Of a stretch of 53,102 nt of DNA, positions 41,591 through 50,080 are shown one piece after another. Made by a program: the position numbers and the translations under genes. This DNA comes from an uncultured Mycolicibacterium sp. (GTDB lineage Bacteria; Actinomycetota; Actinomycetes; Mycobacteriales; Mycobacteriaceae). Each line of letters begins with the position of its first letter. The first letter of the stretch is position 1. Under the pieces are notes generated by a model. The model saw only the letters and a list, made by a program, of their open reading frames with translations. It ran no database searches and was not told the origin of the DNA. Where the stretch lies: contig NZ_CALDGS010000156.1 of the NCBI RefSeq assembly GCF_937941905.1, positions 1 through 53,102 of the forward strand, read 5' to 3'.

Positions 41591-42829
41591 TCAGCCCAAC
41601 GCCCGGTCCACCCGGCTCAGGTAGGCGTCGAGGTCGCCGATCGCCGATTCGGCGGCGTGCACGCTGATCGCGACGGTGTCGCCGATGCCGTGCACGCCGT
41701 GGGTCAGGCCCATCATCGGTGACAGCGCCGGGAACCCGGCGGTGACGGCGACCGGGGCGTCACCGAGGCGCAGATCCGCCGCGCCCCGGTTGACGCTGGA
41801 GACCACGGTGTTGCCGGTGACGGTCACCGCGCGGGCGTCGGCGTCGAACCGGTGCACGCCCCACCGCAGCAATGGGGCCGGCACGGCGGCCAGCGCGTCG
41901 GCCTCGGCGCGCACGGCCGGGTGGGCGGCGCGGCGGCGGCGCGCGGCGAGCTCGGCGGCGATGGCCCCCATGCGTGCCGCCCGGGGCAGCCCGGGGTGCA
42001 GCCCGATGCCGACGTTGCCGAAGTGGTTGGCGGCCCGCCGCGCGCCGGGTCTGGCCATCGGCACCTCCGCGCCCAGCTCGGACGGGTCGTCGCCGGCGGC
42101 GGCGAGGTGACCGGCCAGCGCCTCGGCGATCGCGGCCAGCACCGCGACCGTGACGGTGGGCCCGTCGAGCTCGGCCCGGCGGCGGGTCAGCACCCGCACC
42201 GCCCGCCGCCCCGCGGGCCGGGTGTTGGTGCGCAGCACCGGCCGCGACGGCGCGGGCGGCGGCACGGCGCCGGCGGCGGTGTCGCGGACCAGCGCGCGGT
42301 GGGCGCGGGCGGCCCGCACCGCGCGCCACGGCAACGTGGCCGGCCGGTACCAGGGCACGGCCGCGACCCCGGGCACCGCGGCGTCGCGGCCGAACAGTCG
42401 CGCGGCCAGGGCCGAGGCGCGGATGCCGTCGCCGAGGGCGTGGCTGATCTGCAGCACCGCCACGACGCCGGTGTCGACGCGCGGGAACAGGTGCAGTCGC
42501 CAGGCGGCGGTACGGACGTCGAGCGGGTCCAGCGTCAGCGCCGCCACCGCGTCCAGGCACGCGGTCCAGGTCGGCACCGCGTCGTGCACCACGAACTGGT
42601 CGTCGCCGACCGGCCGGGGCACCCAGGCCGGGTAGTCCCGGCGGCGGTGGTCGTCGAGGCGCAGGCACAGCGGCGCCACCCCGGCGGCGCGGGCCCGCAC
42701 CTGCGCCAGCGCGGCATCGAAATCGGTTGGTGCGCCGTCGAACCGGTACAGCAGCAGCTGGTCGTTGGGGATCTTGGTCGACATCCAGAACGTCTGGGCG
42801 TCGACGGCGGCGAGCCGCTGGCGGGTCAT
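41591..42829 (-). CDS. WS/DGAT-like acyltransferase (condensation-domain fold)
   Basis: A 412-residue protein with two chloramphenicol-acetyltransferase-like halves, as in wax-ester synthase/diacylglycerol acyltransferases. The active-site HHxxxDG is ISHALGDG here: the first His is replaced by Ser129, the catalytic second His130 and Asp134 are kept. The C-terminal NHFGNVGIGLHPGL and NRGAADLRLGDAPV match the family's second motif. It is shorter than typical Tgs enzymes (about 450-470), so storage-lipid synthesis is not assured. It follows the epoxide-hydrolase-like gene by 11 bp. Confidence 0.75.
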   Translation of the reverse strand: MTRQRLAAVDAQTFWMSTKIPNDQLLLYRFDGAPTDFDAALAQVRARAAGVAPLCLRLDDHRRRDYPAWVPRPVGDDQFVVHDAVPTWTACLDAVAALTLDPLDVRTAAWRLHLFPRVDTGVVAVLQISHALGDGIRASALAARLFGRDAAVPGVAAVPWYRPATLPWRAVRAARAHRALVRDTAAGAVPPPAPSRPVLRTNTRPAGRRAVRVLTRRRAELDGPTVTVAVLAAIAEALAGHLAAAGDDPSELGAEVPMARPGARRAANHFGNVGIGLHPGLPRAARMGAIAAELAARRRRAAHPAVRAEADALAAVPAPLLRWGVHRFDADARAVTVTGNTVVSSVNRGAADLRLGDAPVAVTAGFPALSPMMGLTHGVHGIGDTVAISVHAAESAIGDLDAYLSRVDRALG

Positions 42830-42840
42830 ACCGGGCCCGC

Positions 42841-43752
42841 TCAGGCGGGCCCGATGAAGCGCAGGATGTGTTCGGCCACCGCCTCGGGGCGGTCCAGCTG
42901 CAGGAAGTGGCCGGCACCGTCGATGATCGCGGCGTCGCTGCCGGCGGGCAGGATGCGCTGCACCCACGGCAGGTAGCCGGGGCCGGCACAGCCGTCGTCG
43001 GCGCCGTGCAGGTACAGGGTGGGCAGCACCGGCGGGCGCAGCCAGTGGCGGTGCAGTTCGGCGTAGCGCGGGGGCGGTTCGCTGCCGCGGATGGTGGACC
43101 GGTAGTAGGCCAGCGCGGCCCGCCAGCGGTCCGGGGTGCCGATCGCGTCGAGCACCAGCCGCACGTCCTCGTCGGCGGCGTAGCCGGGCGACCAGTCCCG
43201 CCACAGCCGGGGCACCACCCGCTCGGCGACCCGCTCGGGCAGCCAGGGCAGCTGGAAGAACAGGATGTACCAGCTGCGCCGCAGCTGGCGGGGCAGCTGG
43301 GCGGCCAGCCGCAGCGGCCGGTGCATGCCGTTGGGCGGGCGGAAGCTGGCCGCGGGCGGCACCGACATGATCACCGCCCGGGAGAACGGGGCGGCGGGCA
43401 TGGCGGCCAGCCCGGTCCCGGCGATCGCGCCCCAGTCGTGGCCGATGAGCACGTCGCGGCCGGTGGGGCCGGCGGCGTCGAGAACCCGCAGCGCGTCGTA
43501 CATCAGCGCGCCGACGTGGTAGCTGTCGTCGTCGGCCAGCGAGGAGGGGGCGTAGCCGCGCAGGAACGGCGCGACGACCCGCCAGCCGGCCTCGGCCAAC
43601 AGCGGGGCCAGCCGCCGCCAGCCGTGGGCGGTGTCGGGGAAGCCGTGCAGGCACAGCGCGATCGGGCCGTCCTGCGGGCCCCACACCAGTGCCCGCAGCC
43701 GCACGGCCGGGGTGTCGACGTCGAGGGTGCGCGGTTGGATCGTCGCGGTCAT
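42841..43752 (-). CDS. Alpha/beta hydrolase, epoxide-hydrolase/dehalogenase type
   Basis: A 303-residue hydrolase. Oxyanion HGFPDT (36-41), nucleophile Asp106 in GHDWGAIAG (an Asp, not Ser, points to epoxide hydrolase or haloalkane dehalogenase), and His in GAGHFLQLDRPE near the end. Two tyrosines that polarise the epoxide are plausibly in ALAYYRST and the cap. The ATG overlaps the stop of the Mce-associated gene (ATGA). Confidence 0.85.
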   Translation of the reverse strand: MTATIQPRTLDVDTPAVRLRALVWGPQDGPIALCLHGFPDTAHGWRRLAPLLAEAGWRVVAPFLRGYAPSSLADDDSYHVGALMYDALRVLDAAGPTGRDVLIGHDWGAIAGTGLAAMPAAPFSRAVIMSVPPAASFRPPNGMHRPLRLAAQLPRQLRRSWYILFFQLPWLPERVAERVVPRLWRDWSPGYAADEDVRLVLDAIGTPDRWRAALAYYRSTIRGSEPPPRYAELHRHWLRPPVLPTLYLHGADDGCAGPGYLPWVQRILPAGSDAAIIDGAGHFLQLDRPEAVAEHILRFIGPA

Positions 43753-44369
43753 GCCAGTGGTTGGAACTCCGAGATCAGCCAGTGCCCGTCGACCTTCTCC
43801 AGGCCGACCCGCACGCTGGACTTGGTGGACGTCGGGGCGTTGTCCCCCACCGTGACGAGCTGGTCGACGAACAGCAGCACGGTGGCGTGGCCGGGGTCGG
43901 CCGCCACCACCCCGGCGGCCGGGACGTTGACCACGGCGTTGATGCGCTGCTGCTTGGCGGCCGGGATGACGACCCGCTCGGTCAGGTCGGTGTAGTAGTC
44001 GCGGAACCCGCCGGTGAGCAGGTCGCGTGCGGAGCGCAGCTGCTCGTCGACCTTGTCGGCCTCGTAGCTGAGCAGCTGCAGCGCGGCCTCCCGGGCGATC
44101 TCGGTGACCTCGTCGGCCACCTGCTGCTCGGCGCGCAGCCGGGTGTCGGTCCACTTCAGCCAGCCGGCGGCGCCGGCGAGCAGCAGCGCGAGCAGGGGCA
44201 GCACGGCGAACGCCAGGATCCGGCGCCGCCGGGATGCGCCGGGCGCCTTCCCCGCCGCGGCCGGCCCCGTCTCGACCACTTCGGTCTCGACCGCTTCGGT
44301 CTCCTTGGCGGCCGACTCGGGTTCGGAGGCCGTCACGTCAGGAGTCAGCTCGTCGTCCCGTTCGCTCAT
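43749..44369 (-). CDS. Mce-associated membrane protein 1
   Basis: A 206-residue protein with an acidic cytosolic N terminus (about 45 residues, Glu/Thr-rich), one helix (about 50-72) and an extracytoplasmic domain of the Mas/SnoaL-like type: AAKQQRINAVVNVPAAGVV, VLLFVDQLV, ending LEKVDGHWLISEF. Mas proteins normally accompany mce lipid-import operons and stabilise the complexes. Here no mce gene is within the window. It overlaps both neighbours by 4 bp. Confidence 0.87.
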   Translation of the reverse strand: MSERDDELTPDVTASEPESAAKETEAVETEVVETGPAAAGKAPGASRRRRILAFAVLPLLALLLAGAAGWLKWTDTRLRAEQQVADEVTEIAREAALQLLSYEADKVDEQLRSARDLLTGGFRDYYTDLTERVVIPAAKQQRINAVVNVPAAGVVAADPGHATVLLFVDQLVTVGDNAPTSTKSSVRVGLEKVDGHWLISEFQPLA

Positions 44370-45046
44370 GACACGTACTCCAGCTGCGCCGCCTTCGCCT
44401 CGTCGCCGTCGCGGTACATCGTCAACCGCATCCGCAGCAGCTGCGGCTGCTGCTCGGGGGCGCCGGTGTGCGAGGCGTTCACCGTCACCGACACCAGCAC
44501 CTTGGCCTCGTCGCCCTCCGTCGACTCGAGGGCGACCTCGTTGATGGAGCCGACCGACTTGGACTTGGCCTGGCGGACCACCTCGGAGAAGGACTCCACC
44601 CGGCGCTGCATGTTGTCGTAGAGCGGGCCGGTCGTGGTGTCGAGGATGCGCTGCACGTCGTCGTCAACGCGCTCCCAGTCGACGGTGGTGAGCGCCTCGG
44701 CGCTGCGCCGGGCGCCGTCCATGAAGATCTGCCGCTCGGCCGCGGCGCGGTGGGCGTCGTAGGTGCGGTAGCCCAGCCAGCCGACCAGTGCGGACAACAC
44801 CAGCACGACCGCCACGCCGGCGGCGATCGCGGCCTGCAGCGGGACGCGGCCGGCGGCCGCGCCGGCCCCGGGGTCCCATTTCGGCTCGGCTTCCTCGAGC
44901 TCGGCTTCCTCCGGGCTGTCTGCCGGGGCGGTGGTGTCCGGGGCGTTGATGTCAGGGGGGCTGGTCTCCCCGGTGTCGGGGTCGGCCTCGTCACGCGGGC
45001 CGGTCTCGCCGGTGTCCCGGGCGAGGTCAGCGTCGTCGTCGGCCAT
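44366..45046 (-). CDS. Mce-associated membrane protein 2
   Basis: A 226-residue sister of the downstream gene with the same layout: a long acidic Asp/Thr/Pro-rich N terminus (about 75 residues), one helix (about 82-105; AAIAAGVAVVLVLSALVGWLGY) and an extracytoplasmic domain ending QLLRMRLTMYRDGDEAKAAQLEYVS. GGAG precedes the ATG at 45046 by four to seven bases. The pair probably forms a heteromeric accessory complex. Confidence 0.87.
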   Translation of the reverse strand: MADDDADLARDTGETGPRDEADPDTGETSPPDINAPDTTAPADSPEEAELEEAEPKWDPGAGAAAGRVPLQAAIAAGVAVVLVLSALVGWLGYRTYDAHRAAAERQIFMDGARRSAEALTTVDWERVDDDVQRILDTTTGPLYDNMQRRVESFSEVVRQAKSKSVGSINEVALESTEGDEAKVLVSVTVNASHTGAPEQQPQLLRMRLTMYRDGDEAKAAQLEYVS

Positions 45047-45086
45047 GGGGCTCCTTCGGCGGTGCGGACGGGTCGGCGTCTGCACC

Positions 45087-45096
45087 GTGTATACAC
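45087..45096. promoter_or_regulatory. Perfect palindrome GTGTATACAC before the Mce-associated operon
   Basis: A 10-bp perfect palindrome 40 bp upstream of the Mce-associated start. On the minus strand it contains TATACA, usable as a -10 with a preceding TG. Could be promoter, operator or both. Confidence 0.4.
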
Positions 45097-45106
45097 AACC
45101 GGGCGG

Positions 45107-45506
45107 TCACCCCGCGCGGGCAACCGCCTCCTCCAGGTCGGCGATGACGATCCGGTCCATCCGCAGCATCGCCTCGCGGGCCGCCCCGGCACGCTTCGGA
45201 TCGGGGTCGGCGAGCAGCTCGTAGAGCCGGTCCGGCACGATCTGCCAGCTCAGCCCGAACCGGTCCTTGATCCAGTTGCAGTCCCGGCGGCTCGGCGCCG
45301 TCGCCGAGCCGCTCCCAGTAGTAGTCCACCTCGGCCTGGTCGGCGCAGTGCACGGTCAGCGAGATCGCCTCGGTGAAGGCGAACGCCGGCCCGCCGTCGG
45401 GCGCCACCATGGTCTCGATACGGGAGTTCGGGAAGACCGACGCGTAGAACGCCGCCGCCTCCTCCAGGTTGTCATCGAACCAGAGCGAGGTGGTGATCGC
45501 GGGCAT
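45107..45506 (-). pseudogene. Frameshifted VOC/PhnB-like protein
   Basis: From ATG 45506 (GGAGG seven bases upstream) the first 73 residues are a good VOC/PhnB-like start: ITTSLWFDDNLEEAAAFYASVFPNSR, then LTVHCADQAEVDYYWERLGDG. The family sequence then jumps frame: DCNWIKDRFGLSWQIV and on to a TGA at 45107 are read one base off. The total of 400 bp equals 133 codons plus one base, so one extra base (or two lost) lies near 45279-45290, beside CCCGGCGG. It is either a true pseudogene or an assembly error at a GC run. The intact form would be about 132 residues. Confidence 0.8.
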
Positions 45507-45579
45507 CGCAGCCTCCGTTCGTGTCGTCGGTGGATTCTCGATACCCGATCCGACCGGCCCGGCCCGCGGGACTCATCGG

Positions 45580-46158
45580 TCAGGCCGAGACCCGCGCGCC
45601 GAGCATCCGCAGCGCGAACCGCCGGGTGAGCTCCGGGCGGGTACGCAGGTCGTCGACCGTGAGCGCGTGGCTGATCACCGCGTTGAGCGCGGCGGCGTCG
45701 TAGTCCGGGTCGGTCAGCGGGAACGTGCCGTCGTCGCGGCCGCGCCGCAGGATCCGCACCAGCGACCGCTCCCGTTCGGTGTGCAGCCGCAGCCGGGCCT
45801 CCCGGTAGCCGCGCGCCGCGCGCACCTCGTCGGAGTCCAGCAGCATCAGGTGGGTGCCGAGCTCCGGGTCGCCGGGCAGCGCGAACATGGTGTCGATCCA
45901 CGCGCAGAGCTGCTGGGCGGGGGTGCCGTCGCCGTCGGCGATGCGGTCGAGCCGCCGCGCCAGCTCCCCGCACTCACGGCACAGCATGGCCAGGAACAGG
46001 TCGTCCTTGGATGCGAAGTGCCGGTAGAACGCCCGCGACGACAGGCCGGCGCGGGACAGGATCGCCGCCACCGGGATCGGGCCGTCGTGCGGTTCCGCCA
46101 GGCACCGGTACGCAGCGTCGATGATGAGTTTGCGGTCCTCATCATGCGTCGGCGGCAT
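45580..46158 (-). CDS. TetR-family regulator
   Basis: A 192-residue TetR protein. HTH around residues 25-60: PIPVAAILSRAGLSSRAFYRHFASKDDLFLAML. The C-terminal domain is of the general TetR type (ALTVDDLRTRPELTRRF). It stands between the VOC gene and the divergent hydrolase-aminotransferase operon, a 98-bp intergenic gap, so the latter is its most likely target along with itself. Confidence 0.85.
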   Translation of the reverse strand: MPPTHDEDRKLIIDAAYRCLAEPHDGPIPVAAILSRAGLSSRAFYRHFASKDDLFLAMLCRECGELARRLDRIADGDGTPAQQLCAWIDTMFALPGDPELGTHLMLLDSDEVRAARGYREARLRLHTERERSLVRILRRGRDDGTFPLTDPDYDAAALNAVISHALTVDDLRTRPELTRRFALRMLGARVSA

Positions 46159-46256
46159 CAGCGCCGATTCTAGGCAGGTCAGTGCACTTCAGCCCGGCGA
46201 TTTGCGGATTCGACCGGATCGGTAATGTGTGCCCGTCGAGGGCCGAAGGGACACCG

Positions 46257-47123
46257 GTGAACCACGCTGCGCACAACGAACCACGGACGGTGACGTTCCG
46301 CGGCACCGAGGGGCTCACCCTCGTCGCCGACGAATGGAACCACGGGGTGGCCGCCGATTCGCCCCAGCCGACGGTGCTGCTGCTGCACGGTGGCGGGCAG
46401 AACCGGTTCTCCTGGAAGAACACCGGCCGGATCCTGGCCGGCAAGGGGCTGCACGTGGTGGCGCTCGACGCCCGCGGCCACGGCGACAGCGACCGCTCCC
46501 CCAGCGCCGACTACGGGCTGCACACGCTGTGCGCCGACACGGTGCAGGTGCTCGAGCAGATCGGCCGGCCGGTGGCGCTCGTCGGCGCGAGCATGGGCGG
46601 CCTGACCGGGATCCTGGCCGCCCGCGCGGCCGGGCCGCAGCAGGTGGGCCGGCTGGTGCTGGTCGACGTGGTGCCGCGGTACGAGCAGGAGGGCACCGAC
46701 CGGATCCGGGACTTCATGCTCAGCCATGTCGAGGGGTTCGAGACCCTCGAACAGGCCGCCGACGCGGTGGCCGCCTACCTGCCGCACCGGGAGCGACCGC
46801 GCAGCCCGGAGGGGCTGAAGAAGAACCTGCGCCGGCGCGACGGACGCTGGCACTGGCACTGGGATCCGGCGTTCGTGCTGACCGTGCGCGACACCCCGTT
46901 CGCCGACCCCGACGAACTCGAAGCCGCCGTGCTCGCGCTGACCATCCCGATCCTGCTCATCCGGGGCAAGCTCTCCGACGTGGTGAGCCCGGAAGGGGTG
47001 CAGGACTTCCTGGCCAAGGTGCCGCACGCGGAGTTCGTCGAGCTGTCCCGGGCCGGCCACACCGCGGCCGGCGACGACAATGACGCTTTCACCGATGCAG
47101 TCGTGGAGTTCGTGACGAGATGA
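46257..47123 (+). CDS. Alpha/beta hydrolase (copy B)
   Basis: A 288-residue paralogue of the hydrolase at 37453. GTG 46257 is preceded by GAAGGG. Visible: LLHGGGQNRFSW, DARGHGDSD, nucleophile Ser in VGASMGG, GKLSDVVS (Asp) and RAGHTAAGDDND (His). Shared stretches with copy A include ADAVAAYLPHR and DGRW-WHWDP. The stop overlaps the following 980-residue gene by 4 bp (ATGA), so the two products are translationally coupled and presumably act on the same metabolite. Confidence 0.88.
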   Translation: MNHAAHNEPRTVTFRGTEGLTLVADEWNHGVAADSPQPTVLLLHGGGQNRFSWKNTGRILAGKGLHVVALDARGHGDSDRSPSADYGLHTLCADTVQVLEQIGRPVALVGASMGGLTGILAARAAGPQQVGRLVLVDVVPRYEQEGTDRIRDFMLSHVEGFETLEQAADAVAAYLPHRERPRSPEGLKKNLRRRDGRWHWHWDPAFVLTVRDTPFADPDELEAAVLALTIPILLIRGKLSDVVSPEGVQDFLAKVPHAEFVELSRAGHTAAGDDNDAFTDAVVEFVTR

Positions 47124-50062
47124 CCGCCGGATTCAACTTCCTCGAACAGTCCGAGCTGCCCGCGCCCCGGGTGGACGCCGCAGCGGCCCGCGACGTGCTG
47201 TCCCGCCACTGGGGCATCGACGCCGCACTGGAACCGCTTGGCAGCCAACAGGATCAGAACTTCCTGGTGCGCGGCGACGACGGCGCGGTGCACGGGGTGC
47301 TCAAGATCGCGAACCCGGCGTTCACCGAGACCGAGCTGGCCGCACAGGATCTGGCCGCCCAGCGGATCGCCGAGGCCGAGCCCGGGCTGCGGGTGGCGGT
47401 GCCGATCCCCAACACCGCCGGCGAAACCTGCACCGCGGTACCGGGACTGCTCGACGGCGCCACCGCGCACGTGCGGCTGCTGCGTTACCTCGACGGCGGC
47501 ACCCTGCTGCAGACCGGATACCTCGCGCCGACGGCGGTGGCCGCGCTCGGCGAGGTGGCCGCCCGGGTGAGCCGCGCCCTGCACGGCTTCACCCACCCCG
47601 GGCTGGACCGGGTGCTGCAGTGGGATCCGCGCTACGGCCATGAGGTGGTGCGGCGGCTGGCCGGGCACGTCGCCGACGCCGGGCGCCGGGACCGGGTGCG
47701 CACGGCCGCCGAGCGGGCCCGGGCGCACATCGCCGCGGTGGCCGACGAACTGCCCACCCAGGCGGTGCATCTGGACCTCACCGACGCCAACACCGTGGTC
47801 ACCCGCGGCGCGGGCGGGTCGGTGGCCCCGGACGGCATCATCGATTTCGGCGACCTGACCCACAGTTGGGCGGTCGGCGAGCTGGCCGTCGCGATGTCGT
47901 CGGTGCTGCAGCATCCCGGTGCCGAGCCGGCGTCGGTGCTCGACGGCATCCGCGCCTTCCACGCGCTGCGCCCGCTGAGCGTGGCCGAGGCGCGCGCGCT
48001 GTGGCCGGTGCTGGTGCTGCGCACCGCGGTGCTCATCGTCAGCGGTGCCCAGCAGGCCGCGATCGACCCGGACAACGCCTACGTCACCGCGCAGGCCGCG
48101 GGCGAGTGGCGGATGTTCGAGCAGGCCACCTCGGTGCCGGTGGAGGTGATGACGGCGGCCATCCTGGCCGAGCTGGGGCTGGCCGAGTCCCCCGCCCCGG
48201 TCCGCGCCGACACCCCGCTGGTCGCCGGTCTGACCGCCGATTCTGTTGCCACCCTTGACTTCTCGACGACCTCCGAGCTGCTGGACGGCGCGTTCGTTCC
48301 GGGCGGCTGGCTGCCGGAGGACTTCGAGGACCGGGCCGCCCGCGACGCGCTGGCCGGCGGGGCCCGGCTGGCGGTCACCCCGTTCGGCCGGCCGTGGCTG
48401 ACCCGGGCCCCGGCGATCAGCGCCGAGTTCCCCGCCTCGGTGCCCACCGGCATCAGCGGATGGGCCGCCGCGGCAACGGAACTGGCCGCGCCGTGGGCCG
48501 GCGAGGTGGTCGCCGCGGACGCCGACGCCGTCACGCTGCGCGGCGGCGACCTGCTGCTGACGCTGCGCGGGGTGCGCCCACACGCCGCGGCCGGGCCGGT
48601 GGCCGCCGGCGCGGTGCTGGCCGAGGCGCAGCCGCACCGGCGCTTCGAGGTGACGGTCCGGCCGGCCGACGGGCCGGAGCTGCCGGCGTTCGTGGCCGCC
48701 CCGCTGGCGGCGGGCTGGCTGGCCTGCGCCCGGGATCCGCGCCCGCTGCTCGGGCTGGCGCAACTACCGGCCGAACTCGACCCGCACCAGCTGCTGGACC
48801 GGCGCGAGCGCGCCTTCGCCACGGTGCAGGAGTTCTACTACCGCAACCCGCCGCGCATCGAGCGGGGCTGGCGGCACTTCATGTTCTCCACCCAGGGCCG
48901 CAGCTACGTGGACATGATCAACAACGTGACCGTGCTCGGTCACGCCCATCCCCGGGTGGCCGAGGCGGCCGCCCGGCAGCTGCGCCGGCTCAACACCAAC
49001 TCGCGGTTCAACTACGCGGCGGTGGTGGAGTACAGCGAGCGCATCGCCTCGCTGCTGCCCGACCCGCTCGACACCGTGTTCCTGGTGAACTCCGGTTCGG
49101 AAGCGGGCGATCTGGCGTTGCGGCTGGCGATGGCGGCCACCGGCCGGCGCGACATCGTCGCGGTGCGCGAGGCCTACCACGGCTGGACCTACGGCACCGA
49201 CGCGGTGTCGACGTCGATCGCCGACAACCCGAACGCGCTGACCACCCGCCCGGAGTGGGTGCACACCGTGGAGTCGCCGAACAGCTTCCGCGGCAAGTAC
49301 CGCGGCGCCGAGGCGGCGAAGTACGCGCCGGAGGCGGTCGCCCGGATCGAGCAGCTCATCGCCTCGGGCCGGGCCCCGGCCGGGTTCATCTGCGAGACGG
49401 TCTACGGCAACGCCGGCGGCATGGCGCTGCCGGACGGCTACCTGCAGCAGGTCTACGCCGCGATCCGGGCCGGCGGCGGGCTGTGCATCGCCGACGAGGT
49501 GCAGGTCGGCTACGGCCGACTCGGCAACTGGTTCTGGGGTTTTCAGCAGCAGGGCGTCGTCCCCGACATCGTCACGGTGGCCAAGGCGACCGGCAACGGG
49601 TACCCGCTCGGGGTGGTCGTCACCACCCGCGCGGTGGCCGAGGCGTTCCGCTCGCAGGGCTACTTCTTCTCCTCGACCGGCGGCAGCCCGCTGTCCTGCG
49701 CGATCGGCATGGCGGTGCTCGACGTGCTCGAGGACGAGCAGCTGCAGGCCAACGCGGCCCGGGTGGGTGCGCACCTGAAGGGCCGGCTCGAGCAGCTCGC
49801 CGAGCGGCACCCGATCATCGGCACCGTGCACGGGGTGGGCCTCTACATCGGGCCGGAACTGGTGCGCGACCGCGAGACGCTGGAGCCGGCCACCGAGGAG
49901 ACCGCCGCGATCTGCGAGCGCATGCTCGAGCTCGGGGTGCTCATCCAGCCCACCGGTGACCACCAGAACATCCTGAAGACCAAGCCGCCGTTGTGCATCG
50001 ACATCGCGGCCGCCGACTTCTACGTCGACATGCTCGACCGGGTACTCACCGAGGGTTGGTGA
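47120..50062 (+). CDS. Fusion protein: APH-type kinase, beta-rich middle domain, class III aminotransferase
   Basis: A 980-residue protein. Residues about 20-330 are an aminoglycoside-phosphotransferase/choline-kinase-like domain with catalytic HLDLTDANTVV (His217, Asp219, Asn224) and IDFGDLTHSW. Residues about 400-550 are a beta-rich domain (VVAADADAVTLRGGDLLLTLRGV, AAGAVLAEAQP) reminiscent of the M23/lipoyl-like segment known in related fusions. Residues about 565-980 are a class III aminotransferase with NSGSEAGDLALRLA, AYHGWTYG, DEVQVGYGRLG and PLP Lys822 in VAKATGNGYPLG. It probably phosphorylates and then transaminates, or eliminates phosphate from, a hydroxyamine such as an ethanolamine or hydroxylysine derivative; this is inferred from the eukaryotic homologues. 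Confidence 0.9.
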   Translation: MTAGFNFLEQSELPAPRVDAAAARDVLSRHWGIDAALEPLGSQQDQNFLVRGDDGAVHGVLKIANPAFTETELAAQDLAAQRIAEAEPGLRVAVPIPNTAGETCTAVPGLLDGATAHVRLLRYLDGGTLLQTGYLAPTAVAALGEVAARVSRALHGFTHPGLDRVLQWDPRYGHEVVRRLAGHVADAGRRDRVRTAAERARAHIAAVADELPTQAVHLDLTDANTVVTRGAGGSVAPDGIIDFGDLTHSWAVGELAVAMSSVLQHPGAEPASVLDGIRAFHALRPLSVAEARALWPVLVLRTAVLIVSGAQQAAIDPDNAYVTAQAAGEWRMFEQATSVPVEVMTAAILAELGLAESPAPVRADTPLVAGLTADSVATLDFSTTSELLDGAFVPGGWLPEDFEDRAARDALAGGARLAVTPFGRPWLTRAPAISAEFPASVPTGISGWAAAATELAAPWAGEVVAADADAVTLRGGDLLLTLRGVRPHAAAGPVAAGAVLAEAQPHRRFEVTVRPADGPELPAFVAAPLAAGWLACARDPRPLLGLAQLPAELDPHQLLDRRERAFATVQEFYYRNPPRIERGWRHFMFSTQGRSYVDMINNVTVLGHAHPRVAEAAARQLRRLNTNSRFNYAAVVEYSERIASLLPDPLDTVFLVNSGSEAGDLALRLAMAATGRRDIVAVREAYHGWTYGTDAVSTSIADNPNALTTRPEWVHTVESPNSFRGKYRGAEAAKYAPEAVARIEQLIASGRAPAGFICETVYGNAGGMALPDGYLQQVYAAIRAGGGLCIADEVQVGYGRLGNWFWGFQQQGVVPDIVTVAKATGNGYPLGVVVTTRAVAEAFRSQGYFFSSTGGSPLSCAIGMAVLDVLEDEQLQANAARVGAHLKGRLEQLAERHPIIGTVHGVGLYIGPELVRDRETLEPATEETAAICERMLELGVLIQPTGDHQNILKTKPPLCIDIAAADFYVDMLDRVLTEGW

Positions 50063-50080
50063 TCGGCGGGCCGGTGCGGC

